From positions 1 to 64,000 of the forward strand of contig NZ_RARC01000004.1 in the NCBI RefSeq assembly GCF_003719305.1: DNA of 64,000 bases, in the 5' to 3' direction. The stretch's first letter is position 1; each line of letters begins with the position of its first letter. A program made the translations under genes and the position numbers. Positions 1 through 8,549 of the stretch are shown piece after piece. This stretch comes from Mycolicibacterium stellerae (lineage in GTDB: Bacteria > Actinomycetota > Actinomycetes > Mycobacteriales > Mycobacteriaceae). The notes beneath the pieces are model-generated. The model searched no databases and was not told the DNA's origin. It saw only the letters and a program-made list of their open reading frames with translations.

Positions 1-319
1 CCAGCCGGCTGCTGAGTGCGCCCTTGCCCGCCAGCGCGGCAACCTGGGGTAGCCGGTCGCGCAGCGCTTGGGCGATGCGCATCTGCCCCGAGGCGCGCCG
101 CGACCCGATCGCCATCGCCGCGGCCACTTCGGCACACGCCGAGTCCCACGGGTCGAACGCCCACCACACCCGCTCGTCATCGGCGTCGACGCGGCGGCGG
201 GTCAACTCGGCGATCGCGGCCAGCCGGCGCGCACCGGCGATCGCCTCCTGGCGCACCCCATCCTCGATCGCGGCGATGACGTCTGCATCGCTGGCCGCCG
301 CGAACTCCGAATCGAACAT
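1..319 (-). CDS. 13E12-repeat / DUF222 family protein, N-terminal part (3' end outside window)
   Basis: Reading leftwards from an ATG at 319-317, an open frame of about 106 codons runs off the window edge. The visible part is Ala/Arg-rich and helical and contains WWAFDPWD, which I recognise from the DUF222 domain of the mycobacterial 13E12 repeat family. Members usually carry a C-terminal HNH nuclease domain; that part would lie outside the window and is not seen. The start codon overlaps a LexA-type box, consistent with the known DNA-damage control of several 13E12 genes in M. tuberculosis. These genes are multicopy and often mark variable regions. The family call is fairly secure; the function is unknown. 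Confidence 0.75.
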   Translation of the reverse strand, partial: MFDSEFAAASDADVIAAIEDGVRQEAIAGARRLAAIAELTRRRVDADDERVWWAFDPWDSACAEVAAAMAIGSRRASGQMRIAQALRDRLPQVAALAGKGALSSRL

Positions 320-327
320 ATGTACGA
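312..327. promoter_or_regulatory. LexA/SOS box over the DUF222 gene start
   Basis: TCGAACATATGTACGA matches the mycobacterial SOS-box consensus TCGAAC-N4-GTTCGA at 11 of its 12 fixed positions. It overlaps the ATG of the leftward DUF222 gene, so bound LexA would block initiation directly. The consensus is established knowledge; binding here is inferred. Confidence 0.7.
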
Positions 328-414
328 ATATACTCTGAGTCCCAGACGAAACCACCAGGTCAACCGCTGCCTGTGGATGAACTCGCAACTGTGGATAACC
401 GGCGGCTCTCGGCT

Positions 415-1863
415 CTACGGCAGCTTGCCCGCCGTCACCGTCGACTGCGTCTCCGTGTACTGCGCGAGCCCCTCGGGTCCGAACTCGCGCCCGATGCCCG
501 ACTGCTTGAACCCGCCGAACGGTGCACTGGTATCGAGCTGGTACATGTTGATTCCGTAAGTGCCGGTGCGGATCTCGGCGGCGATCTCCAGCCCGTGGGC
601 GACATCGGCTGTCCAGACCGACCCGGCCAGTCCGTAGTCGCTGTCGTTGGCGATCCGGATCGCATCCGCCTCGTCGGCGTAGCGCAGTACGGTCAGCACC
701 GGGCCGAAGATCTCCTCGCGGGCGATCTTCATATCGTTGGTGGCGTGGCTGAAAAGCGTCGGCCGGACGTACCAGCCGCGGTTGTACGGCTTATCAGGTC
801 CTCCCACAACGACTTTGGCGCCTTCGTCGATCCCTGATCGAATGTAGCCCTGGACGCGCTGCTGCTGGCGCTGGGCGACAAGGGGCCCGACGTCGGTCGA
901 CTCGTCGGCGGGATCGCCGACCACAAGGCGGGAGATCATGTCGGCGAGCGCATCGACGACCTCGTCGTGTCTGGTTTCGCTGACCAGGATTCGCGTCTGC
1001 GCCACGCAGGCCTGCCCGTTGTTCATCAGGCCGGCCATCTTGAGGTGTTTTACGGTGTGGTCGATGTCGGCGTCGTCGAGGATGATCGCCGCAGATTTGC
1101 CGCCGAGTTCGAGGCTGACCCGTTTGAGCTGTTCACCGCACACCGCGGCGATATGCCTTCCGGTGGCCGATGATCCGGTGAACGCGACCTTGTCGACGCC
1201 GGGGTGACGAACGAGGCTCTCGCCGGTCTCCCTACCGCCGGGCAGGATCGACACCACGCCCTCCGGAAGGTCGAGATCGTCCAGCATCTCGGCCAGCCAC
1301 ATCGCGTCCAGCGGAGTCTCCGGGGCCGGTTTGACGATCACGGTGCAACCGGCGATCAGTGCGGGGATCATCTTCGGCATGATCAGCACCTGAGGCACGT
1401 TCCAGGGCACGATCGCGCCGACGACGCCGACGGGAGCGCGCCGCACCTGAACCTCACCGAACAGTCCCTGCCTGCGCTCGACCCAGCCGAAGTCCTTGGC
1501 GGTGGCCAACGTCAGATACATCTGCGACAAGGCCCCGTTCGCCTGGCCCAGCCTGCTGAAGCTGCGCGGCGACCCCATCTCGGCGGTGATGAGATCGGCC
1601 ATCTCTTCGGCGTTGGCGGTGTAGACGGTTGCAAGCTTCTCGATCTTCTCCATCCGTTCCGAGACCGGGAGCCGCGGCCACGGACCCTCGTCGAATGCCT
1701 TGCGCGCGGCCAGTACTGCCCGGTCGACATCCTCGGGGGCGGCTTCCGGCGTGTCGCCGATCGGCTTCTCGGTGTGCGGGGAGATCACCGAGATCCGTTG
1801 TCCGGTCGCTGGCTCCTGCCAGCGTCCACCGATGTAGAGCTGGTCGTAGGTGAGGGATCTCAC
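415..1863 (-). CDS. NAD(P)-dependent aldehyde dehydrogenase
   Basis: This 482-residue protein has the full aldehyde dehydrogenase fold. It shows the PWN oxyanion/cofactor motif near 153-155, FTGSSATGR in the nucleotide-binding part, the general base Glu252 in LELGGKSA, the nucleophile Cys286 in NNGQACVAQTR, and the late motif EEIFGPVL. Length and motifs are normal for soluble homotetrameric enzymes that oxidise aldehydes to acids. It is divergent from the CrtC/AttH-like gene at 1928, with an inverted repeat between them. In this setting it probably oxidises an aldehyde made by the neighbouring monooxygenases; the substrate cannot be read from sequence. Confidence 0.93.
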   Translation of the reverse strand: MRSLTYDQLYIGGRWQEPATGQRISVISPHTEKPIGDTPEAAPEDVDRAVLAARKAFDEGPWPRLPVSERMEKIEKLATVYTANAEEMADLITAEMGSPRSFSRLGQANGALSQMYLTLATAKDFGWVERRQGLFGEVQVRRAPVGVVGAIVPWNVPQVLIMPKMIPALIAGCTVIVKPAPETPLDAMWLAEMLDDLDLPEGVVSILPGGRETGESLVRHPGVDKVAFTGSSATGRHIAAVCGEQLKRVSLELGGKSAAIILDDADIDHTVKHLKMAGLMNNGQACVAQTRILVSETRHDEVVDALADMISRLVVGDPADESTDVGPLVAQRQQQRVQGYIRSGIDEGAKVVVGGPDKPYNRGWYVRPTLFSHATNDMKIAREEIFGPVLTVLRYADEADAIRIANDSDYGLAGSVWTADVAHGLEIAAEIRTGTYGINMYQLDTSAPFGGFKQSGIGREFGPEGLAQYTETQSTVTAGKLP

Positions 1864-1887
1864 GGCGTCACCGCCCGTCGGCTAAAG

Positions 1888-1911
1888 TTGCTATTACTGC
1901 TAACATAGCAA
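1888..1911. promoter_or_regulatory. Inverted-repeat operator in a divergent promoter
   Basis: TTGCTAT (1888-1894) and ATAGCAA (1905-1911) are perfect inverted arms separated by 10 bases, in an AT-rich patch between the divergent aldehyde dehydrogenase and CrtC/AttH-like genes. The spacing suits a dimeric TetR-type repressor. No cognate regulator is adjacent. Confidence 0.5.
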
Positions 1912-1927
1912 TAAAGGAAATCTGGGA

Positions 1928-3139
1928 GTGCCCGTGGGTGATGACTGGCGTCGGTATCCGTTCGAGTTGGTGCCGGGTGACCCGCATTTCGTCTTTCCCG
2001 CCGCCGAGGCCAACCACCCCGCATGCGAGTCGGACACCTGGTTTCTCGCAGGCGAATTGACCGGTGATTCCGATCGGAAGTTCGCCTTCCTGACCATCTT
2101 CAACAAGAACCGGCCCGGGCAGGCCATCGTCGCGGACTTCTACACGCTCGCGCTTTTCGATCTCGACAACGGTACGTATGGCACCTACACCGACTACGAC
2201 ATGCCGTCGACGACCAAGAACAGCGATGTGCCGCCGAAGCTCACGGTGGTCGACGAGCACCTGGACTTGACGTATGACAGCGGTGTTGGGACCGCGGTGT
2301 GGCGCACCTGCAGGGACGAGGCGGGCGAACTGCTGCCCTACACGTACGACGTGACCTTTTGCGGGACCGACCAGGACGGTGCAGAGATGCGGTTGGACCT
2401 GCGCGTGACGCCGTCGCGCGCGCCGGTGCCGCTGGGTGCCGCGGCATACAACGGGGTGGTCGAATGCTTCGGGCAGGCGACCACGTACTCCTACTTTCAG
2501 ACCGGTATGACGATGACCGGCACGCTGTCGTGGGGTCCGGTGGCCGAGAACGTCACCGGGACCACCGGACACGTCGACCGGCAGTGGTTTCCCTTGGTGG
2601 CCAACGACGGTGGCGGAACCGGCGACATCCGTTTCCGGGCCCACGAATGGCGCACGATCAACCTGGACAACGACGTCGACCTGAGCATCTGGCGGCAGTT
2701 CGATCGGACCAACGGCAATGCGCTGCAGCCGTTTTCGGGTGCCACGACGAGCTCGCCGGACGCCGACCCGGAGTATGCGGACGACATCGAGGTCACCGTC
2801 ACCAGTTACGTGCGCTGGCCCGAGTCGATCCGCACATTGGTACCGCCGCCGGCCAAGGCGCGGTTCATGCCCGACCGCCACCGCCTGACGTCGCGAAAGC
2901 TCGACCTGGACTTGACGGGGGAGCCGCTGGTGCCTGCTCCCGCGCACGGCTTGCCGCTGGAATACATGGAGGGCCCGTATCGGTATCGAGGCACGTTTCG
3001 CGGGGAGCCGGTCAGCGGCTTCGCATTCTACGAACGGTCCCTGGCGTTGTATCGGGCATGGGAACTGGCCGACGTGCTGGATGCGGCCGAGCCGGGGGAG
3101 CGCGAAGAAGTGGCGCGGCTCATCGAGGAGCAGCGCTGA
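1928..3139 (+). CDS. CrtC/AttH-like (hydroxyneurosporene synthase-type) protein
   Basis: A 403-residue protein with GTG start, preceded by AAAGGA about 9 bases upstream. The HVDRQWF sequence in the middle and the all-beta character, rich in W/Y/F and short polar turns, fit the paired lipocalin-like AttH/CrtC fold. CrtC hydrates carotenoid double bonds and related proteins act on terpenoid or polyketide lipids. I see no signal peptide. The last 20 bases overlap the convergent Rieske oxygenase gene. A role in hydration or isomerisation of a hydrophobic substrate is possible but unproven; the fold call is moderate. Confidence 0.6.
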   Translation: MPVGDDWRRYPFELVPGDPHFVFPAAEANHPACESDTWFLAGELTGDSDRKFAFLTIFNKNRPGQAIVADFYTLALFDLDNGTYGTYTDYDMPSTTKNSDVPPKLTVVDEHLDLTYDSGVGTAVWRTCRDEAGELLPYTYDVTFCGTDQDGAEMRLDLRVTPSRAPVPLGAAAYNGVVECFGQATTYSYFQTGMTMTGTLSWGPVAENVTGTTGHVDRQWFPLVANDGGGTGDIRFRAHEWRTINLDNDVDLSIWRQFDRTNGNALQPFSGATTSSPDADPEYADDIEVTVTSYVRWPESIRTLVPPPAKARFMPDRHRLTSRKLDLDLTGEPLVPAPAHGLPLEYMEGPYRYRGTFRGEPVSGFAFYERSLALYRAWELADVLDAAEPGEREEVARLIEEQR

Positions 3140-4265
3140 CGGCGTTCGCCCACGTCTCGTGCCGATGTTGCAGCCCCGGTTCGTTGCGGCCGAACACGAG
3201 ATGCTCCCGCACGCCGGACGCGAGGTTGGCCTGTAGCTTCTCGACCAGCGCGTAATCCTCGTCGCGGACTGTGCCGTGAGCGTACTCGAACACGGCCTGT
3301 GCACCGGCGGCGGTCGCCTCATCGGACAGGTCCAGCGGCGTCGAGTTCTGGTGCACGGTTATCGAGCGACCGGGCACATCGCTCGGGTAGACCCGGAACA
3401 GCTCGCCGTTGGCGATCGTCGCCGACAGCACGATATTGGGGAACAAGGCGTAGATGACCACCATGTTCTGCAGCGGGTCCCACTGCTCTTCGCCGACGTC
3501 CTCGAGGTCGAGGATGCCGTTGAGGGGGAACACCAACCGGTGGTGTGGCCCGAACGAGTCGAACACCGTGCAGTTGCTGCGCGCGATGGTTGCGAAGGTG
3601 GTCTTGTGCACGGTCGCGAAGTGGTAGTTCTCTGCGAAGGTGTCGATCGCGAGCTTCCAGTTGATCGCCGTGTCCAGCACCTTCTCGCCAAGCGGCGCCC
3701 AGCGTCCGATGCCCCACGAGTCGAGTTCGTCGGCCAATGGCCCAAGGAATTCGGGGATGTCGAGCGTGGCGTCGGGGTCGAGCGCGATCCAGAGGAAGCC
3801 GGCGCATTCGGTGGTCGGGAGCTCGGCCAACTTCTGTCTGCCCGTTGAACTTTCGGGAAAGCCCTCCTTGCCGGGAACGCCGACCAGGTTACCGTCGAGG
3901 TCGTAGTTCCACGCGTGGTACGGACAAACGAGTCGACGCGCCGAGCCACATCCTTCGGTGATCTGTGACTGCCGATGCAGGCACACGTTCTCGAAGGCCT
4001 TCACCGACCCGTCCGATGTACGGGTCAGCAGGATCGACCGGCCCATCACGGTCTTCGTGCAATAGGAGCCGGGCTTGGCCAGTTCGGAGACGTACCCGAC
4101 GAGCTGGGGGCTGGCGAGCACCATCTCCACGTCCCGCGCGTGCCGCTCGGTCGACGTGTAGGTGTCGGCTCGGACGGTGTATTCGGCCGGGGCCAGGTCG
4201 GTCGTCTTGTCTCGCGCCAGTTTGAGTGCACGACCCGTCAGGTCGACGAGCAGATCGCGATCCAT
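3120..4265 (-). CDS. Rieske non-heme iron oxygenase, alpha subunit
   Basis: 381 residues. The N-terminal Rieske domain has CLH (Cys95, His97) and CPYH (Cys114, His117), the 2Fe-2S ligand pattern C-x-H...C-x2-H. The C-terminal catalytic domain has NYHFATVH with His215 and His220, the usual histidines of the mononuclear iron site, plus an acidic DEDYALVEKLQ stretch near the end where the Asp ligand is expected. The length fits an alpha-only enzyme of the steroid/phthalate-like group, and no beta subunit is nearby. It would need a ferredoxin and reductase from elsewhere, possibly the ferredoxins at 25841 or 52997. The start lies just below a perfect 14-bp palindrome. Ring or side-chain hydroxylation of a hydrophobic substrate is likely. 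Confidence 0.9.
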   Translation of the reverse strand: MDRDLLVDLTGRALKLARDKTTDLAPAEYTVRADTYTSTERHARDVEMVLASPQLVGYVSELAKPGSYCTKTVMGRSILLTRTSDGSVKAFENVCLHRQSQITEGCGSARRLVCPYHAWNYDLDGNLVGVPGKEGFPESSTGRQKLAELPTTECAGFLWIALDPDATLDIPEFLGPLADELDSWGIGRWAPLGEKVLDTAINWKLAIDTFAENYHFATVHKTTFATIARSNCTVFDSFGPHHRLVFPLNGILDLEDVGEEQWDPLQNMVVIYALFPNIVLSATIANGELFRVYPSDVPGRSITVHQNSTPLDLSDEATAAGAQAVFEYAHGTVRDEDYALVEKLQANLASGVREHLVFGRNEPGLQHRHETWANAVSAAPR

Positions 4266-4279
4266 CGGCCCATCTTATT

Positions 4280-4293
4280 ATCTTTATAAAGAT
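4280..4293. promoter_or_regulatory. Perfect 14-bp palindrome upstream of the Rieske gene
   Basis: ATCTTTATAAAGAT is perfectly self-complementary, in an AT-rich island between the Rieske oxygenase start (4265) and the SDR stop (4324). It lies 15-28 bases upstream of the Rieske start codon, a typical operator position. The cognate regulator is unknown. Confidence 0.55.
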
Positions 4294-4323
4294 GGCGACA
4301 AGGGCGCACCACGATGATGTCGG

Positions 4324-5145
4324 TCAGTTGCGGTCCCCGGTGCTGTAGCTGTCCTGCTCCTTGTAGGTTCGGTTGCTCGCATAGGCCATCAGGCGCACCG
4401 CCATACGGCGTCCCATCAGATGTCGGAACGCAAAGTGGGTCACACGTAGCACGGGCGCAGGGAACACCGTCGGTCTCTTCCCGAGAGCGTTGAGCGTCTC
4501 GGTGGCGACCTGTTCGGGCTCCTGGACCGGCACGTTGGCGTCCTCCGGCTCGGATGCCACGTAATTCGGGGTGCGTGTCGCTCCCGCGCAGCTGACCAGG
4601 ACGTCGACCCCGTCGTCGCGGAGCTCGGCCCAGAGCCCCTCGGCCAGCACCAGGTTGTACGCCTTGGTCGCGGAGTAATTCGCGACTCGCACCATTCCTT
4701 GCAGCGCCCCCATCGACGACAGCAGGATGATCCCGCCGCGACCACGGGCACGGAACCGCTCGCCGAAGCCGTGGCTGAGCACCAGCGGCCCGCGCACGTT
4801 GACGTCGATCTCCTTGAGGTGAGTGTCGATGTCGAAGTTCCAGAACGGTCCGACGACGGAGAATGCGGCGTTGTAGATGAGCAGGCCGATGTCCAGGTCG
4901 ACGAGCTCGGCGAGGATTCTGTCGAGGTCGTCACGGTCGGCGAGGTCTGCTCGCAACGCGCGCGTCTGCACGCCTGTCGTGGCGGCGATATCGTCGGCGA
5001 TCTGCTGCGCGAGCTCGACGCGCCGTGCGATGAGCACGACGTTGAGTCCGCGGAAGGCGCATCCTCGTGCGAGTGCTTCACCGAGCCCTTCCGATGCGCC
5101 TGCTACTACGGCCCAAGAGCCGTAGCGCGCTGCGAACGTCGCCAT
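4324..5145 (-). CDS. Short-chain dehydrogenase/reductase
   Basis: 273 residues from the ATG at 5145, 2 nt after the EXPERA gene stop. The start is chosen because it begins just before the Rossmann fold (GASEGLG near residue 15). NAD(P) motif GASEGLG, an NAA variant of the NAG motif (YNAAF), a Ser in LLSSMG and the catalytic YSATK are all present, so the enzyme should be active on alcohols or ketones. The C-terminal extension after residue 200 is longer than in classical members and hydrophobic, as in several membrane-associated steroid or fatty-acyl SDRs. It is the last tightly linked gene of the minus-strand operon. Substrate unknown. Confidence 0.88.
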   Translation of the reverse strand: MATFAARYGSWAVVAGASEGLGEALARGCAFRGLNVVLIARRVELAQQIADDIAATTGVQTRALRADLADRDDLDRILAELVDLDIGLLIYNAAFSVVGPFWNFDIDTHLKEIDVNVRGPLVLSHGFGERFRARGRGGIILLSSMGALQGMVRVANYSATKAYNLVLAEGLWAELRDDGVDVLVSCAGATRTPNYVASEPEDANVPVQEPEQVATETLNALGKRPTVFPAPVLRVTHFAFRHLMGRRMAVRLMAYASNRTYKEQDSYSTGDRN

Positions 5146-5147
5146 GG

Positions 5148-5705
5148 CTAGCTCACTTTCGCTGTGACGGGGCGCGTGAACGGGTGCTCCCGCCACATCC
5201 GGATCAGCACCCATATCGGGACAATCACCCAGCCCGCATTCGTGGCAAGCACGAGGGGTAGGTGCTCGCTCGCGAACGGCCCGGCGATCTCCTCACCGAG
5301 GATGACGGTGACCGTGGCGAGCATCACCGAAGCCCAGATGATCGACCAGTTGCGGATCCATTCCTTGCCCTTCCAGAACGCGTAGAGCGCAGCGATGTAG
5401 AAGGGGCCGTAGACGACCTGGTCGATCCAGACGATCGTGGTGTACCAGACGGGCCGCTCGTAGAGCAGCGGGTCGTACTTCTCGAAATACCAGTGCAGGA
5501 AGTCGATCATGTAGGCCGGGGGCCACATCGGGTAGGTGAAGTTGTCCGGGTCGCCGATGACGAGTTGCTCGATGTCCGCCTGATACGTCACGAAGATGAC
5601 ATTGACCAGAAAGAAGATCCACAACACGATGTCCTGCTTGCGCTCACGGAACGGGATGACCTCGCGGGCGACAACGGCGGGCGGTGCCTCAGATATGTTG
5701 GTCAT
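5148..5705 (-). CDS. EXPERA-domain membrane protein (TMEM97/emopamil-binding-like)
   Basis: 185 residues from the ATG at 5705, which overlaps the TGA of the upstream P450 gene as TGATG, the signature of translational coupling. Four hydrophobic segments are visible. The sequence contains YEKYDPLLYERP-like text between spans 1 and 2, then a second span with an acidic/aromatic face, ending in a YAFWKGKEWIR loop and a fourth span. This layout matches the EXPERA superfamily (TMEM97, TM6SF, and the sterol delta8-delta7 isomerase EBP). EXPERA proteins bind or isomerise sterol-like lipids. Beside three P450s and an SDR, a steroid or terpenoid isomerase or carrier role is a reasonable inference. Family call moderate to good. 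Confidence 0.68.
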   Translation of the reverse strand: MTNISEAPPAVVAREVIPFRERKQDIVLWIFFLVNVIFVTYQADIEQLVIGDPDNFTYPMWPPAYMIDFLHWYFEKYDPLLYERPVWYTTIVWIDQVVYGPFYIAALYAFWKGKEWIRNWSIIWASVMLATVTVILGEEIAGPFASEHLPLVLATNAGWVIVPIWVLIRMWREHPFTRPVTAKVS

Positions 5706-6931
5706 CAACCGAACTCCATCGTCAGACTCGTCGGCCCACTCAGGCCGAGCAATGGTTTCCACGGCACTTCTCCCACCCGACGTGGGTTCGGGAATCGCTG
5801 GGAGAGGATCTTCAGCGCTTCGGCGAGTTCCAGCCGCGCCAGGTTCGCGCCGAGGCAGTAATGCACACCCCCGCCGAAGGTCAGAATCGGTGGAGGCTCG
5901 TCGCGGGTGATGTCGAATCGCGTCGGGTCGTCGTAGACGGCGCTATCGCGATTGGCCGCATAGGTATTGACGATGATGAATGTGCCTGCAGGGAACGTGT
6001 ATTCGCCGATCGCAACGTCGTCGATCGCGCTTCGCACGGTGCTACACATCGAGGGCGAGTGACGCATGGTCTCCTCGACGGCACGCATCGCCAGGTCGGG
6101 CTCGTCGCGAAGCAGTGCCCACTGCTCGGGGTGATCGCACAGCACCTGCATGGACGCCGCCAATTGGCTTCGGGTGGTGTCGGTCCCAGCCACCAGAATG
6201 CTGAACGCGAGCATGCGCAGTTCGGCGGCGTCGAGCCGTTCGCCATCGCCCTCGATGCGGATGAGCTCGGAGAGCAGATCGTCGGTCAACCGCTGTCGAC
6301 GTTGCGCGATCATCCCGTCGATGTAGTCGTCGAACTCGCCCCACGCCTTGAGCACGACGGGTTCTTCCTCGGCGAGGTTGATGTCGAAGCTGACGATCTT
6401 GAAGATGTCCTCGGCCCATCCGGAGAATTGTTCCCAGTCCTCGCGGGGCGCACCCAACAGTGCACAGATGACCGGTATCGGGTACGGCCGAGCGATGTCG
6501 GCAACGAATTCGCAATGGCCAGAGCCGATGACGCTGTCGATGAGCTCGTTGATGACCGAGTGAATGGTGTCGTGCATCCGCTCTGTCGCCCGCGGCGTGA
6601 AGGCCCGAGACACCAGGCTGCGCAGTCGGCGGTGTTCCTCGCCCTCCATGTTCAAGATGCTGCGGGTCACCCGGTCCCACAGCGGACCCGAGGTGATGCC
6701 GTGCGCGGACAAATGAATGCCGGCCGGCACCACGAACTGTGGGTCGCGGAGCACTGTCCGCGCAAGTTCGTAGGAGAGCACCTCGGGTCCGATGGGGCCC
6801 AGCGCGATCGGTGCCTGTTGTTGCGCCGCACGGAACTGCGGGTAGATCTCCTGCGGGGCGTCGGTGACGTCGTAGCTCAGTGTTGGAAGCCCGGCATCGA
6901 AGACACTGGGTTTGACGGTGTTGACTGTCAT
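5705..6931 (-). CDS. Cytochrome P450
   Basis: 408 residues, soluble class I bacterial P450. The heme-thiolate motif is FGGGVHYCLGANLARLE, the I-helix oxygen-activation motif AGTDTTRS and the K-helix ExxR is EETMR. The ATG at 6931 overlaps the stop of the next P450 upstream as ATGA, so the in-frame codons further upstream are not the real start. It needs ferredoxin and reductase partners; none is encoded in this operon. It is one of three consecutive P450s of distinct sequence, suggesting successive oxidations of one scaffold. CYP family not assigned. Confidence 0.95.
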   Translation of the reverse strand: MTVNTVKPSVFDAGLPTLSYDVTDAPQEIYPQFRAAQQQAPIALGPIGPEVLSYELARTVLRDPQFVVPAGIHLSAHGITSGPLWDRVTRSILNMEGEEHRRLRSLVSRAFTPRATERMHDTIHSVINELIDSVIGSGHCEFVADIARPYPIPVICALLGAPREDWEQFSGWAEDIFKIVSFDINLAEEEPVVLKAWGEFDDYIDGMIAQRRQRLTDDLLSELIRIEGDGERLDAAELRMLAFSILVAGTDTTRSQLAASMQVLCDHPEQWALLRDEPDLAMRAVEETMRHSPSMCSTVRSAIDDVAIGEYTFPAGTFIIVNTYAANRDSAVYDDPTRFDITRDEPPPILTFGGGVHYCLGANLARLELAEALKILSQRFPNPRRVGEVPWKPLLGLSGPTSLTMEFG

Positions 6932-8103
6932 GCGCCCTCCCGTGCGGTTATCCGGAGCGGCAGGGATGGCAGTGTGCACGTCGCGGACGGCCATTTGATC
7001 TCCGGCCGGTATCCGGGTGCGAGCTCGAACTCCGTTATGTGGCGCAACCATTCGGTGACGACGATTTTCAACTCCATGCGGGCCAGGTGGGAACCCAGAC
7101 AACGGTGCGGGCCGCCACCGAATCCCCAATGCTTGTGCAGCTTGTCATCCATCACCAGGTCGTCTCCGGACACTGCGTCGCTGCCGTCACGGTTGATCGC
7201 GCCGAGACACAGTCGGACCTCCGCACCCTCGGGCAGGGTGACGCCCGCGACCGTCACGTCACGAGTGGTGACGCGTCCCACTACCGGTGCCGCCGGATCC
7301 AGCCGGATCATCTCCTCGACGAAAACGGCTACCCGGTTCGGGTTTTGGCGTAGGTCTTCACAGAGGTCGGGGCGGCGGGCCAACTCGGCCATCGTCGCGC
7401 CGATCGCCGACGTGACCGTGTCCAGTCCGGCGAGGATGAAGACGAAAGACAGCCCCAACGCCTCGGCGTCGGTGAGTGTCTCTGCGCCGTGAAGAAGCTG
7501 CGACAGGACTCCGTCGCGGGGCTGCCGTCGTTGTGCGTTAACAGCTTCGGTGAGATAGCCGAACAACTGCGCTGCGGGAACCAGGTCGATCTTGTCGGGA
7601 TCTCGCTCGAGACCGAGATCGATGATGGCGTCCTTCCACGCGATCAGCCTGTCCCGGTCCTCGAGCGGCAGGCCGAACAACGTGAGGAACACCTGCGACG
7701 GGTATGGAGTCGCCAGGTCGGCCATCACCTCGCACTCGTCACGCTGCGCGATATCCGCGATGATCTCCGCCGCCTGGGTTTGTAACGACGGAAGTGCCGC
7801 GCCGAGCGCCTGCGGGCTGAAGAACGGATGCAGAATCCTGCGGTACCGGGTGTGCTCAGGTGGATCGAACGCCAGCGGAACCAGCGGCACGTCGCTGACC
7901 ATGTCGTCGAACGCCCGGGTGGACGAGAAGACCTCCGGATTGCGCAGCGCGGCAAGCACATCGTCGCGGTTGGTGAGGTAGTACCAGCCGTCTCCCTGCA
8001 GGACCGGACCAAGTTCCCGCAGCTTGGCCCACCCCGCTCCGCGGTCGGCGGCCATCGGCAGGTCTTCGTACATGACGTACGGAATGGTCTTCGGGTCAGT
8101 CAT
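6928..8103 (-). CDS. Cytochrome P450
   Basis: 391 residues. Heme motif FGGGPHRCLGSHLARME, I-helix AGLDTVTS and ExxR EEMIR are intact. The acid-alcohol pair region AGLDT has Leu before Asp, a common bacterial variant. The start overlaps the stop of the VOC-fold gene by 8 bases, and the stop overlaps the next P450 by 4. Its closest visible relation in the window is the P450 at 8550, but the two are clearly different proteins. Likely an operon-specific hydroxylase; substrate not readable. Confidence 0.95.
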   Translation of the reverse strand: MTDPKTIPYVMYEDLPMAADRGAGWAKLRELGPVLQGDGWYYLTNRDDVLAALRNPEVFSSTRAFDDMVSDVPLVPLAFDPPEHTRYRRILHPFFSPQALGAALPSLQTQAAEIIADIAQRDECEVMADLATPYPSQVFLTLFGLPLEDRDRLIAWKDAIIDLGLERDPDKIDLVPAAQLFGYLTEAVNAQRRQPRDGVLSQLLHGAETLTDAEALGLSFVFILAGLDTVTSAIGATMAELARRPDLCEDLRQNPNRVAVFVEEMIRLDPAAPVVGRVTTRDVTVAGVTLPEGAEVRLCLGAINRDGSDAVSGDDLVMDDKLHKHWGFGGGPHRCLGSHLARMELKIVVTEWLRHITEFELAPGYRPEIKWPSATCTLPSLPLRITAREGA

Positions 8104-8533
8104 CAGCGTTCACACCAATGTTGGTGTCCAGCAGGGTCAATGGCAGATCGAGCACCGAAAGGTCGATCTCCTCGAGATGATTGTCGTCACCCTCGAGTTT
8201 CTGCCGAAATCGGAGACTGGCGCCGTAGCGGTCGGTAACGGCCAGCGCCGACGAGGCTTCGGGCACCTGGAGTACGACGGTGTAGATGCCGTCGCCCATC
8301 GTGTCGAGGAACTCGCTGACCGATGCAGCGACCGGTTCGGTCGATCCCGGAAGGGGGCTGATGAGTTCTATTCCGCGGTTCCAGTCGAGGTTGATACGCA
8401 GCCCCAGCTCGGTCAGTTCGGCCTGCGCAAGGGTGAAGCCGAGTTCGGTGAACATCTGCGCCACCGCGCCGTGACGCTCGAGCGCCACCGCGAAGACGAC
8501 GTGATGGAGCGACGGAGGGTCCTTCGAGGTCAT
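8096..8533 (-). CDS. VOC (glyoxalase/epimerase-fold) protein
   Basis: 145 residues from the ATG at 8533. The opening LHHVVFAVALERHGAV, followed by a GF-turn and paired beta-alpha-beta-beta-beta repeats, is typical of the vicinal-oxygen-chelate superfamily (methylmalonyl-CoA epimerase, glyoxalase, extradiol dioxygenase). A metal ligand is plausible at His10/His11, but the other ligands cannot be assigned with certainty. It is wedged between two P450 genes with an 8-bp overlap downstream, so it is clearly co-translated. It could epimerise or isomerise an oxidised intermediate, or be a non-catalytic binding protein. Confidence 0.6.
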   Translation of the reverse strand: MTSKDPPSLHHVVFAVALERHGAVAQMFTELGFTLAQAELTELGLRINLDWNRGIELISPLPGSTEPVAASVSEFLDTMGDGIYTVVLQVPEASSALAVTDRYGASLRFRQKLEGDDNHLEEIDLSVLDLPLTLLDTNIGVNADD

Positions 8534-8549
8534 TTGCGCACCAGATGGG

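Noticed and set aside
1868..3322. 484-codon minus-strand frame opposite the CrtC/AttH-like gene
   Set aside because: Arg-rich shadow with no family motifs. The plus-strand protein has the HVDRQWF motif and a ribosome-binding site.
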